From JAHWKS01 sp964458385 (lineage in GTDB: Bacteria; Planctomycetota; Planctomycetia; Pirellulales; Pirellulaceae): a stretch of 64,000 bases of DNA. The position numbers and the translations under genes are program-made. Under the pieces are notes generated by a model, which was not told the DNA's origin, made no database searches, and saw nothing but the letters and a program-made list of their open reading frames with translations. Below, one piece after another: positions 27,517-35,695 of this stretch. Position 1 is the first letter of the stretch, and every line of letters begins with the position of its first letter. The DNA lies in contig CAYWIS010000004.1 in NCBI GenBank assembly GCA_964458385.1, positions 1 through 64,000 of the forward strand, in the 5' to 3' direction.

Positions 27517-27786
27517 ATGCCCCGCGTCTCGTTTACCGCCAACTTGCAGCGACACGTCGCCTGCCCAACCGAAACGGTTTCGGGCGAGACCGTGGGCGAG
27601 GCGCTGGCGCAAGTGTTTGCCGTCAACCCGCTCTTGCGCGGCTACGTGCTTGACGAACAGGGTGCGGTGCGGCATCACGTGGTCATTTTTGTCGACGGGC
27701 AAGCCATTACCGACCGGCGCGCGCTCACCGACGCCGTGCGGCCAGAAAGCGAGATACACGTCTTTCAGGCTCTGTCCGGCGGATGA
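27517..27786 (+). CDS. MoaD/ThiS-like beta-grasp protein
   Basis: 89 residues, ATG 27517. The pattern PRVSFTANLQRHV ... GETVGEALAQVF ... LRGYVLDEQG ... HVVIFVDGQ ... EIHVFQALSGG is that of small ubiquitin-like sulfur carriers. The C-terminal Gly-Gly is where an E1-like enzyme adenylates the protein and sulfur is loaded. No MoeB/ThiF or molybdopterin gene is nearby, so which pathway it serves is unclear. It is followed after 121 bases by a BNR-repeat protein, a pairing I recall from other bacteria, which suggests a shared but unknown function. Confidence 0.86.
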   Translation: MPRVSFTANLQRHVACPTETVSGETVGEALAQVFAVNPLLRGYVLDEQGAVRHHVVIFVDGQAITDRRALTDAVRPESEIHVFQALSGG

Positions 27787-27907
27787 CGCGCTTGGCATCG
27801 TAACGAAATAGCGAGGCGGCGGTCATTCTTAGAGCCTTGGCCCGCGGGCGACGCGCCGGTCGCGGCCAGGCAAACAGCTCTTGTCTTCCCTTTTAGGACT
27901 ACGCACC

Positions 27908-29014
27908 ATGACGGATCGCCTGCATGTCGCCACGCGGAAAGGATTGTTCACTCTCGAAGGCCGTTCGGGTGACTGGCGCATCGCCGAGACGGCATTCTTA
28001 GGCGACCCGATTTCGATGACCGTCCATGACCCGCGTTCGGGAACCACCTACGCGGCGCTGGACTTGGGGCATTTCGGCGTCAAGCTGCACGCCAAGCCCG
28101 AAGGCGGCGAGTGGAAAGAGATCACCTGTCCCGCCTACCCGCCTAAGCCCGACGACGTGGAGGACCTCAATCCGTTCACCGGCGCGCCGGTGGCGTGGAC
28201 CGTAGCCAAGATCTGGGCGTTGGAAACCGGCGGCGCCGATCAACCCGGCCGATTATGGTGCGGCGTGGCGCCAGGCGGATTATTCCGCTCGGACGACGGC
28301 GGGCAATCGTGGGAGTTGGTGCGGTCGCTGTGGGATCATCCTGGCCGTAAAAAGTGGTTTGGCGGGGGAACCGACGTGCCGGCGTTACATTCCATTTGCG
28401 TCGATCCGCGTGATTCGCGGCGCGTGCGTGTGGCGGTTTCGTGCGGTGGAGTTTGGGAAACGCGCGACGACGGCCAAACTTGGGAATGCCGCGCCGAAGG
28501 CATGTTCGCCACCTACATGCCGCCCGAGCAAAGCCGCGTGCCGGAAATTCAAGACGTGCATCGTCTGGCGCAGTCTCCCGCCGATCCTCAAGTTTTGTGG
28601 GCGCAGCATCACAACGGCATCTTTCGTTCCGAGGACGACGGCGCCACCTGGCACGAAGTGAAGGGGAATGCGTCTTCGACCTTTGGCTTCGCCGTGGCGG
28701 CTCATCCGCGCGAACGCGACACCGCTTGGTTCGTGCCGGCCATAAGCGATGAGCGACGCATCCCGATTTCGGGCCAGGTGATCGTCACGCGCACCCGCGA
28801 CGGCGGCAAGAGCTTCGAGGTGCTGCGCGACGGCCTGCCCCAGGAGCACGCGTACGACATCGTCTTCCGCCACGCGCTGGCCGTGAACGCCACGGGCGAC
28901 ATCTTGGCGTTTGGTTCGACCACCGGCTCGTTGTGGATCAGCCACGATGGCGGCGACCATTTCGAGTGTTTTTCCCACCACCTACCCCCGATCTACTCGG
29001 TCCGCTTTGCCTAG
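27908..29014 (+). CDS. BNR/sialidase-like beta-propeller protein
   Basis: 368 residues, ATG 27908 with AGGA about 9 bases upstream. At least four Asp-box (BNR) motifs are readable: SDDGGQSWE, TRDDGQTWE, SEDDGATWH and TRDGGKSFE, then SHDGGDHFE. They are spaced as in a six- or seven-bladed propeller. There is no signal peptide, so it is probably cytoplasmic, unlike true sialidases. The catalytic residues of sialidases are not evident. The upstream MoaD-like gene on the same strand is the only likely partner. Confidence 0.86.
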   Translation: MTDRLHVATRKGLFTLEGRSGDWRIAETAFLGDPISMTVHDPRSGTTYAALDLGHFGVKLHAKPEGGEWKEITCPAYPPKPDDVEDLNPFTGAPVAWTVAKIWALETGGADQPGRLWCGVAPGGLFRSDDGGQSWELVRSLWDHPGRKKWFGGGTDVPALHSICVDPRDSRRVRVAVSCGGVWETRDDGQTWECRAEGMFATYMPPEQSRVPEIQDVHRLAQSPADPQVLWAQHHNGIFRSEDDGATWHEVKGNASSTFGFAVAAHPRERDTAWFVPAISDERRIPISGQVIVTRTRDGGKSFEVLRDGLPQEHAYDIVFRHALAVNATGDILAFGSTTGSLWISHDGGDHFECFSHHLPPIYSVRFA

Positions 29015-29193
29015 ACGGCGACGCCCCACCGAGAGCATCCGCCCGCGCTGCACGATCCGCAACCACAAGTGCAGCGAGCCGTTGGCCATGAAGCACACCA
29101 TGGCGCACTGGGCCGTTTGACGCAGGGTGGCGTAGGAACGATATTGAAGAAGACCGCTACCTTGCGTTTTTCTTCCTTGGTCGTTGCGCCCCG

Positions 29194-30411
29194 ATGCACG
29201 TCTCGTTCAATTGCCCTACTGGCCACCGGCTGACGGCGCCGCTACGTCATGCGGGCAAAACGGTGCGCTGTCCTCAATGCGGCGAGACGGTGCGGCTTCC
29301 CTCGCAAGAGACAATCGAGCGCAAGTTGCGCGAAAAGCGGCAAGCAGCGCTGCGGCGCGAGCGGGCGGTCAAAACCGTTCCGCCCGTCTCTCCTCAAGAA
29401 GCCCTTTCGGCGCCAGGAGTCCAAGCACCCAAGCAAGACACCTCGGCGAAGCGCGGCGGACAGGCGCTCAAGAATAAACATCCGGCTGCGGCGCCTTCCC
29501 CAAAGTCATCGCCCAAGCCAACTCCGCAACCTGCGCCCCCAACTCCGCCCAAACCTCCCACGCCGCCCAAGCCAGTCGAGATCAAAACTCCTGCGGCGCC
29601 CCCCTTACCGCCGGTAGACCAACCTATGCCGCCTGCGCTTCCCGCGTCGGCGGTTACGTCTCCGCCCCCCTTGCCTTCCCCACCCGCCGTAGCGCCGCCG
29701 GCCTTCGTCCCGTTTCCCGCGGAAGCGCCATCGGCCTTGGCGCCGCCGCCCGTGGAAACACCGGTCGCTGCAACCACAGTGGCGGAACCGCCGACGACCG
29801 ACGCGGCGCAGACCATGGGGCTGGGTTCCGCCACGGCCGCGGAGCCGTCAACGCATGAGCAACCAGCTTCCGAGCCCGAGCTCCCAGTGCGCGGGTACGA
29901 GCCTGAGCCAGAACGACGGTGGACGTGTTTCTCGCTGGGAGTATCGCTCGCGCTGATTGGCCTGTTTGGCGCCGTACCGGCCGTGCTGGAAATTGTCGAT
30001 TACGTCCAATCGGACCAGACCTTTCCCATCGCCCGCTGGGCGTGGCTGGCGCTGATGATCGCCGTGGTGCAAATCGGCTACGCTGTCTACGCCGTCCAGT
30101 TGCCCGACTGGAGCACGGCCTGGGTCGTAACTCTGACCGGCGCGGCGCTCGGCGCTGTCTACGCCGCGCTCTTTGGATTAACGCTGGTGGCAGGCGAAGA
30201 TAGCCGCATCATTGCGTTGCTGGAGCTGGAAGACCAACTGCCCGACGGTCGCGCCACGCGGTGGTGCTTTGTAATGCTGGGCATGCTGGGACTGTACGCC
30301 TACTTTGCCGGCCGATCCGCCGCTCGCTGGCGCCACGCCTTCAACTTGACCCGCCCTATGAAGGAGCGCGGGTCGCTGCCCTCCGCCGCCATCAGCCAGG
30401 ATACCAAATGA
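29194..30411 (+). CDS. Zinc-ribbon, Pro-rich linker, four-helix membrane protein
   Basis: 405 residues, ATG 29194. The N-terminus has a rubredoxin-like ribbon (FNCPTGHRL ... VRCPQCGETVRLP); one half-site is CPTGH in place of CxxC, as is common in this planctomycete protein type. A Pro/Ala/Lys-rich disordered linker follows (about 60-245). Four membrane helices lie at about 250-390. Function unknown. Its stop overlaps the end of the convergent SDR gene by 20 bases. Confidence 0.75.
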   Translation: MHVSFNCPTGHRLTAPLRHAGKTVRCPQCGETVRLPSQETIERKLREKRQAALRRERAVKTVPPVSPQEALSAPGVQAPKQDTSAKRGGQALKNKHPAAAPSPKSSPKPTPQPAPPTPPKPPTPPKPVEIKTPAAPPLPPVDQPMPPALPASAVTSPPPLPSPPAVAPPAFVPFPAEAPSALAPPPVETPVAATTVAEPPTTDAAQTMGLGSATAAEPSTHEQPASEPELPVRGYEPEPERRWTCFSLGVSLALIGLFGAVPAVLEIVDYVQSDQTFPIARWAWLALMIAVVQIGYAVYAVQLPDWSTAWVVTLTGAALGAVYAALFGLTLVAGEDSRIIALLELEDQLPDGRATRWCFVMLGMLGLYAYFAGRSAARWRHAFNLTRPMKERGSLPSAAISQDTK

Positions 30412-31393
30412 TGCGCGGGTCATCGGGAGATCGTTGGTAGTCGTAAGCTTCGTCGATGAGCCGCGCCAGATCGTACTTGGGGCGCCACCCCAAAAGGAAC
30501 TTGGCCTTGGCGTTGTCGAGCCAGGTGGAGTGATACGGCGTTCGCACATCCACCGAGGGCAGCCCACGCGTGCGGTGCAGATGCTCGGCCACATGACGAT
30601 AGTTCACCGGCTCGTCCATACAAATGTTGAATGTCTGTTGCCGCGCCTGCGGATGATCGATCGCCAGCAAAATCGCCTCAACCAGGTCGCTCACATGAAC
30701 GAAATTCCGTAACACCGGCTGGCCATCGGGATCGAGCATCACCGGCACGGTCCCACTTTCCACGTACTTATCGGCCTGCTCTGCTCCCACCAGGTCGCGC
30801 CATACGGGACCGCCGAACACATCAGGGCCGAAGGAAAGCTGATACTTGAAATCGTCTTTCTCCATAATCCACGGCGCCCGCAGGCAGCAGCCGTTCAAAT
30901 CGTACTGAATCTGGTACTGCTCCAGCATTACCTCTTCCAGCACCTTGGACAGTGCATAGCAGCCATGGTAGGCGGTGTGCCGCTGCGTTTCGGTTACGGG
31001 GAGGGGATGCGGGTAGTAGAAGTGCCCCAAAGCCGCATCGCCGCCAAGCAAGATGAACTGCCGGAACGTGGGCCGCGTGCGGCATTCCTCCAGCAGCCAG
31101 AACAGCCCTTTGACGGTCACATCCATAACTGCTTCAGGCGTTTCTTTGCAGGTGGCCAGATGGAGTACATGCGTGACGCCTTCCATTGCGCTCCGCGCGA
31201 CGTCGCGGTCGGCAATACTGCCACGGATTGTTTCTACCCGTTCCTGCGCGGGCAACGTCCGGTTATGGCACAAGGCTCGGACCTGCCAGTCCTGAAACTT
31301 TTCGGTTTCCAGAAACCGTGCAAGGAAATTCGTGCCAACTTTCCCCGTGGCTCCTGTTACCAGAAGGCGATTCTGCGCCGTGTGTTGGGTCAT
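30392..31393 (-). CDS. NAD-dependent epimerase/dehydratase (extended SDR)
   Basis: 333 residues from ATG 31393; the longer frame to 31483 crosses a terminator and is not credible. The Rossmann motif VTGATGKVG lies near residue 13, and YHGCYALSK gives the catalytic Tyr-x3-Lys. HVSDLVEAIL and WRPKYDLARLIDEAYDYQ near the C-terminus match nucleotide-sugar epimerases of the GalE/RfbB type. The substrate cannot be read. It stands alone and converges on the zinc-ribbon gene. Confidence 0.87.
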   Translation of the reverse strand: MTQHTAQNRLLVTGATGKVGTNFLARFLETEKFQDWQVRALCHNRTLPAQERVETIRGSIADRDVARSAMEGVTHVLHLATCKETPEAVMDVTVKGLFWLLEECRTRPTFRQFILLGGDAALGHFYYPHPLPVTETQRHTAYHGCYALSKVLEEVMLEQYQIQYDLNGCCLRAPWIMEKDDFKYQLSFGPDVFGGPVWRDLVGAEQADKYVESGTVPVMLDPDGQPVLRNFVHVSDLVEAILLAIDHPQARQQTFNICMDEPVNYRHVAEHLHRTRGLPSVDVRTPYHSTWLDNAKAKFLLGWRPKYDLARLIDEAYDYQRSPDDPRIIWYPG

Positions 31394-31440
31394 GCCTGTT
31401 GGAGATGCGTAGGGTACAGCAATAAAACCGGCCCCACCAT

Positions 31441-31469
31441 AAAAAAAGCCGCCTCCCAAGGGAAGGCGG
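31441..31469 (-). terminator. Intrinsic terminator upstream of the SDR gene
   Basis: On the minus strand GCCGCCT and AGGCGGC (arms 31447-31453 and 31463-31469) form a stem followed by six T (31441-31446). It would end any transcript coming from the CsbD side and insulate the SDR gene. Confidence 0.8.
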
Positions 31470-31532
31470 CGCCCGATGGCCAACGGCTTTAAGACGTATA
31501 CCCGCTTAAGACGCAGACCGACATCACGACAA

Positions 31533-31605
31533 AGGGTCGGGAGCCTTTTTCATCCAACACCCTTGCCAAGCGGCAAGCGTCAAATTTGAAAAGACTCCCG
31601 ACCCT
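31533..31605. repeat. Inverted repeat with internal hairpin
   Basis: AGGGTCGGGAG (31533-31543) is the exact reverse complement of CTCCCGACCCT (31595-31605). Between them CTTGCC/GGCAAG forms a further 6-bp stem. It lies between the CsbD stop and the terminator at 31441, so a folded 3' region or small RNA is possible. Confidence 0.55.
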
Positions 31606-31703
31606 GCAGGACTGCCCTCACCCGTTAGGTTGCTCGCTTGTGGCCATGTCTTTGACAAGAGTGAGAGCAGCATGGCGCAAGCATTTGACCGCTTGGCCGT
31701 TAG

Positions 31704-31901
31704 CTATAGCGTGTGAACAAACTTATCTAGTTCGCGCTCGGCTTCCTCTTTCGCCCAGCCATAGCGTTCTTGCAGACGGCCAGCCAACTCTTCGCGTTTG
31801 CCCCGCATCTTTTCGAGGTCATCGTCGGTCAACTCGCCCCACTGCTGTTTGATTTTGCCTTTGATCTGCTTCCAGTTGCCTTCAATCTGATCCCAGTTCA
31901 T
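31704..31901 (-). CDS. CsbD-family stress protein
   Basis: 65 residues from ATG 31901, selected because GAGGA lies 7 bases upstream and the resulting protein starts MNWDQIEGNWKQIKGKIKQQ, exactly where CsbD proteins start. KWGxLTDDDL and ERYGWAKEEAERELD complete the family pattern. CsbD-like proteins are small, hydrophilic and induced by general stress; their biochemical role is not known. A sigma-54 promoter lies 44 bases before the start, and the gene diverges from a histidine kinase/NtrC-type pair that may control it. Confidence 0.9.
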   Translation of the reverse strand: MNWDQIEGNWKQIKGKIKQQWGELTDDDLEKMRGKREELAGRLQERYGWAKEEAERELDKFVHTL

Positions 31902-31954
31902 GTTTTTGTCCTCGGACATAGGGAATGGACTATCGTGCACGTTTTTCCTTTCAA

Positions 31955-31972
31955 CTGCATGCGGCGTGCCAA
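31955..31972 (-). promoter_or_regulatory. Sigma-54 promoter for the CsbD gene
   Basis: On the minus strand the bases read TTGGCACGCCGCATGCAG. This fits TGGCACG-N4-TTGCA with one mismatch (A for T before TGC) and correct GG-to-GC spacing. The start of transcription would be near 31945, giving a 44-base leader. Confidence 0.68.
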
Positions 31973-32099
31973 AATCTCACATTTGCGATAAAGCAACGGT
32001 TTTCGGTCTTGTCGCCAGGCGCGGCTGGTTGTTACACTCCCGGCGGCAAAACCGGCGTTGGACCAATGTCCACTGGGGGCGTGCGACAAGGAGGTCGCT

Positions 32100-33689
32100 A
32101 TGCTGGCTCGATGGCGGATTCGTTACAAGTTGCTCGTGGGCGTGGTCCTGCTGCTGCTCATCGTGGCGATGCTCGCCTGCAGCAGTTTCCGCGGCGTTTA
32201 TTCGTATCGCGGGCTGGCTCGCAGCATCAGCAACCGAGCGGTCGAACTGCCGCTGGCCGCGGCGCTGGCGGAGGCCGTAGGAGAACTCAATAATACGCTG
32301 GCCGAGGTTCGCCGCTCCGATCCTTTTCGCCCTTGGATGCTGCGCGAAGAGTTCACCACCAACATGATGAACGTGCGCGACGCCCTGCGCCGCTATCGTC
32401 AACAACTGGCCACCACAGAGCAAACCGGATTCCAAATTGACGACAACTCCCGCGAGTGGGAGGCAGTCGAGCAGATTGAAGCAGCGCTATTACGCATCGA
32501 CCAGCTCAACAGCAGCGAAGCGTGGATGTTCAATCAACTGGAAGAATCGGCCATGCGCCGCGAGGTGCAAACCATCCACCGCCTCGCCAACGAGCTGCCC
32601 ACGTACCTGCAACAGCGCATGCACGCCTTTGCCGGCGATGTGAAGGGCGAGTATCGCATGTGGATCGTGCTGACGTGGATTTCAACGATCCTAGCGGTGC
32701 TCATGCTGGGGCTGTTTGTCGCTTGCTTTTACACCTGGATCTTCGCCCCGCTGCGGATCTTGATTCACGGTTCACGGCGCGTGGCGGCGGGCGACTACAA
32801 CCACCGTATCCATCTGCCCACGCACGATGAAATGGCGGAACTGGCGCACGCGCTCAACGCCATGACCCATAACTTCCAAGAAATTCGCGACGACCTGAAC
32901 CAACAGGTTCGCTTACGGACAAAAGAAGTCGTCCGCAGCGAACAGTTGGCTAGCGTCGGTTTCCTGGCGGCCGGCGTAGCGCACGAGATCAACAATCCGC
33001 TGGCCTCCATTGCCTGGTCCGCCGAATCGCTGGAGTTGCGGCTGCACGACATCATCCAGGCTGACGACGCCAAGCCCGACGGTGAACACAACGAAGAAAT
33101 CACGGTCCTTCGCGATTACCTGCGGCGTATTCAAGACGAAGCGTTCCGCTGCAAAGAGATCACCGAGCGGCTGCTGGACTTCTCGCGGCTGGGAGACAGT
33201 CAAAAACAAGAGACCGACCTGACCCACCTGGTGAGCGACGTAATCGACATGGTCCGCCACGTGGGCAAATACCGCGAGAAGAACATTGAATTCCATCACG
33301 GAGAAACGGTCTACGCGCAGGTCAATCCTCAAGAGATCAAACAAGTGGTGCTGAACCTGATCACCAACGCGCTGGACAGTCTGGAGCCCGGCGGCGTGGT
33401 GCAGGTACGGCTCGAAAAGCATCGCGGCTTTGCCGAGCTTGTGGTGCAAGACAACGGCTGCGGCATGACGGAAGAAGTGCTGGAACATCTGTTCGAGCCG
33501 TTCTTCACCCGCCGCCGCGACGGCAAGGGAACGGGGCTGGGGCTGTCGATCACGTATCAAATCGTCAACGACCATGGAGGCAGCATTTCCGCCTCCAGCG
33601 ATGGCCCGGGCCGAGGCTCAACTTTCAGTGTGACTCTGCCCTTAGTGCAACATGAACAAAACCGCCAAAAGCAACTCCAAGCCGCCTAG
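32100..33689 (+). CDS. Membrane sensor histidine kinase
   Basis: 529 residues, ATG 32100 behind a perfect AAGGAGG. Two membrane helices (about 8-28 and 188-212) flank a helical periplasmic sensor of about 160 residues, followed by a HAMP linker. The phosphoacceptor region is AAGVAHEINNPLASI with His about 295. The ATP-binding domain has NLITNALDSL, DNGCGM and GKGTGLGLSI. The HEINNPL form is typical of NtrB-class kinases that pair with sigma-54 activators. Its gene overlaps the regulator gene by 38 bases, so the pair is surely co-translated. The stimulus is unknown. Confidence 0.95.
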   Translation: MLARWRIRYKLLVGVVLLLLIVAMLACSSFRGVYSYRGLARSISNRAVELPLAAALAEAVGELNNTLAEVRRSDPFRPWMLREEFTTNMMNVRDALRRYRQQLATTEQTGFQIDDNSREWEAVEQIEAALLRIDQLNSSEAWMFNQLEESAMRREVQTIHRLANELPTYLQQRMHAFAGDVKGEYRMWIVLTWISTILAVLMLGLFVACFYTWIFAPLRILIHGSRRVAAGDYNHRIHLPTHDEMAELAHALNAMTHNFQEIRDDLNQQVRLRTKEVVRSEQLASVGFLAAGVAHEINNPLASIAWSAESLELRLHDIIQADDAKPDGEHNEEITVLRDYLRRIQDEAFRCKEITERLLDFSRLGDSQKQETDLTHLVSDVIDMVRHVGKYREKNIEFHHGETVYAQVNPQEIKQVVLNLITNALDSLEPGGVVQVRLEKHRGFAELVVQDNGCGMTEEVLEHLFEPFFTRRRDGKGTGLGLSITYQIVNDHGGSISASSDGPGRGSTFSVTLPLVQHEQNRQKQLQAA

Positions 33690-35046
33690 CGGACTGAAGC
33701 TGCTCTTCGCCGACGACGAAACTTCGTTGCAAGAGCTGATGAAGAACGAGCTGCCTCGCATGGGGCACCAGGTCACGGTCTGTCCCGATGGGGTCACCGC
33801 CGTGGCCGCGCTTGAGCGGAACACCTACGATTGCTTGTTGGTCGACCTGGACATGCCGGGCATGTCGGGCATTCAGGTCATCGCCAAGGCGAAAGAGCTA
33901 TCGCCCGATACCGACGCCGTGGTGCTGACCGGCAAAGGCACCATGCAAACGGCCGTGGAAGCCCTGCGCTATGGGGCCTTTGACTACCTGACCAAGCCCT
34001 GCAAGCTGGTTGAGCTTCAAGCGCTTTTGGAAAGGGTGGCCGCCAAGCGCGAGCTGACGAACAAGTACCGCGCCCTAGAGCGTCGTCTGCATCGGATCGA
34101 AGGCCAAACCCGGCTGGTGGGCGAGAGCCGCCGCATGCAACGCGTGCGGGAACTAATCGCCAAGGTGGCGCCGACCAACTCCACCGTCTTGATCTTGGGC
34201 GAAACCGGCACGGGCAAAGAGCTGGTTGCGCGCTCGCTGCACGAGCAAAGCCTGCGCAGCGACAAACCGTTTGTGGCGGTCAATTGCGGCGCGCTCCCCG
34301 AGACGCTTATCGAGAGCGAACTGTTCGGCCATCGCAAAGGCGCCTTCACCGGCGCCGACGAACATCGCGTGGGCTTATTTGAAGTCGCCAACGGCGGCAC
34401 GATCTTCCTTGACGAAATCGGCGAGTTGCCCAAGGCGATGCAAGCCAAACTGCTGCGCGTCTTAGAAAGCGGCGATGTCCGCCGCGTGGGCGACAATGAG
34501 CCGTTCCAGGTTGATGTGCGGGTTATCTGCGCCACGCACCGCAACCTGGAAGAAATGGTCCACAACGGCGAGTTCCGCGAAGACCTGATGTTCCGCATCA
34601 ACACGTTCGAGATCCGCATTCCCGCGCTTCGCGAGCGGATGGAGGATGTGCCCGAACTCGCCAAACACCTGGTGATGCGGTTCCGCCGCGACGCCCGCAG
34701 CGAAGACGAACTCCTCTCGCCCGAGGCAATCGAACGTCTGATGTCGCATGTCTGGCCGGGCAACGTGCGCGAACTGGCGAATGTGATCGAGCACGCTGCA
34801 ATCCTCTGCGAACGTCTGCCGTTGCAAGCCGACGATTTGCCCGACCACTTCCTTTCGCGCCGTCTGCGGAGCGGAATCCGTACGCTCGGGCCGATGTCGT
34901 TGCGCGACCTGGAAATGCAGGCCATTTACGACGCCCTCGATCGCCACGACGGCAACAAACCCCAAGCCGCCGAAGAGCTAGGCATTAGCCTAAAGACGCT
35001 CTACAACAAGCTCAACCAAAACAGCGGCCTGGAGAAGTCGGCGTAA
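33652..35046 (+). CDS. NtrC-family sigma-54-dependent response regulator
   Basis: 464 residues, ATG 33652 inside the end of the kinase gene. The receiver domain has the acidic pair FADDE and phosphoacceptor Asp65 in LLVDLDMPG. The AAA+ domain has Walker A GETGTGKE, the sigma-54 contact loop GAFTGA, and Walker B IFLDEIGE. The C-terminus is a Fis-type helix-turn-helix (KPQAAEELGISLKTLYNKL). It should drive transcription from -24/-12 promoters after phosphorylation. Two such promoters are in the window, before CsbD (divergent neighbour) and before the lipoprotein at 41836. Confidence 0.96.
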   Translation: MNKTAKSNSKPPSGLKLLFADDETSLQELMKNELPRMGHQVTVCPDGVTAVAALERNTYDCLLVDLDMPGMSGIQVIAKAKELSPDTDAVVLTGKGTMQTAVEALRYGAFDYLTKPCKLVELQALLERVAAKRELTNKYRALERRLHRIEGQTRLVGESRRMQRVRELIAKVAPTNSTVLILGETGTGKELVARSLHEQSLRSDKPFVAVNCGALPETLIESELFGHRKGAFTGADEHRVGLFEVANGGTIFLDEIGELPKAMQAKLLRVLESGDVRRVGDNEPFQVDVRVICATHRNLEEMVHNGEFREDLMFRINTFEIRIPALRERMEDVPELAKHLVMRFRRDARSEDELLSPEAIERLMSHVWPGNVRELANVIEHAAILCERLPLQADDLPDHFLSRRLRSGIRTLGPMSLRDLEMQAIYDALDRHDGNKPQAAEELGISLKTLYNKLNQNSGLEKSA

Positions 35047-35695
35047 AGCGGCGCCTCCCACAAGCGCCACAAGACAATCGGAATAGCCGGATTTCTAGGT
35101 AGCAGAACCGGCGGCTCGCAACGTACCGCTCACAGCCTGTGCTGCATCGGCGGGACGGCGCTAGCCGCCGGTAACGCTATATGAGGCCGTAATCTCCAAC
35201 GCAACCGGTGTTCCCCGGCGCCCTTCGCGCATCCGCGTTGGCATTGTTGGTCTGCCTGTGCAACGGTACATTGACCGCAACCTCCGTCTTTTCTCCAACC
35301 GGGGCTACTCTTGTCAATATTTTGCCCTCTGCGCCACTCGTCCAATTGCCTCGGAAGCAGAACGGCCGGCACGTTTACACGCTTGCCGCCGCGTGGGTCG
35401 CCCTCGAACCTAATGACGTCGCTCTGCACCGGCGCCGCGTAGGCGAAGCACAAGCCACCCCGTCACAACGCCAGGCCAAACCGACGCCTGTTCTTCGCCT
35501 CATCACACCGCCACCTTCGCAGCACAGCGGGCGCACGTCGGAAAACGGTGTTCGTCTGGAAGGGGTCTTTCCTTTCGTCTTGGATCCGCACTTCCCGCTC
35601 TTCCGCCGTTTTCGCCGCCCCGTTGCGTGGTCGTTCGTTGTAGAATCGCGGTTACGTGTTGGCTTCCGTTTGAGCAATTATCGCGAGTGTCGACC
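35047..35695. other. Long intergenic region
   Basis: 649 bases with no gene I can support. Open frames exist on both strands, including one at 35208-35702 with a hydrophobic start, but they lack ribosome sites and their composition is Arg/Pro-rich as in shadow frames. A partly palindromic GC-rich block (ggcggctagcgccg on the minus strand) lies near 35153-35172. The promoter of the gene at 35696 must be in the last part. Confidence 0.5.
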
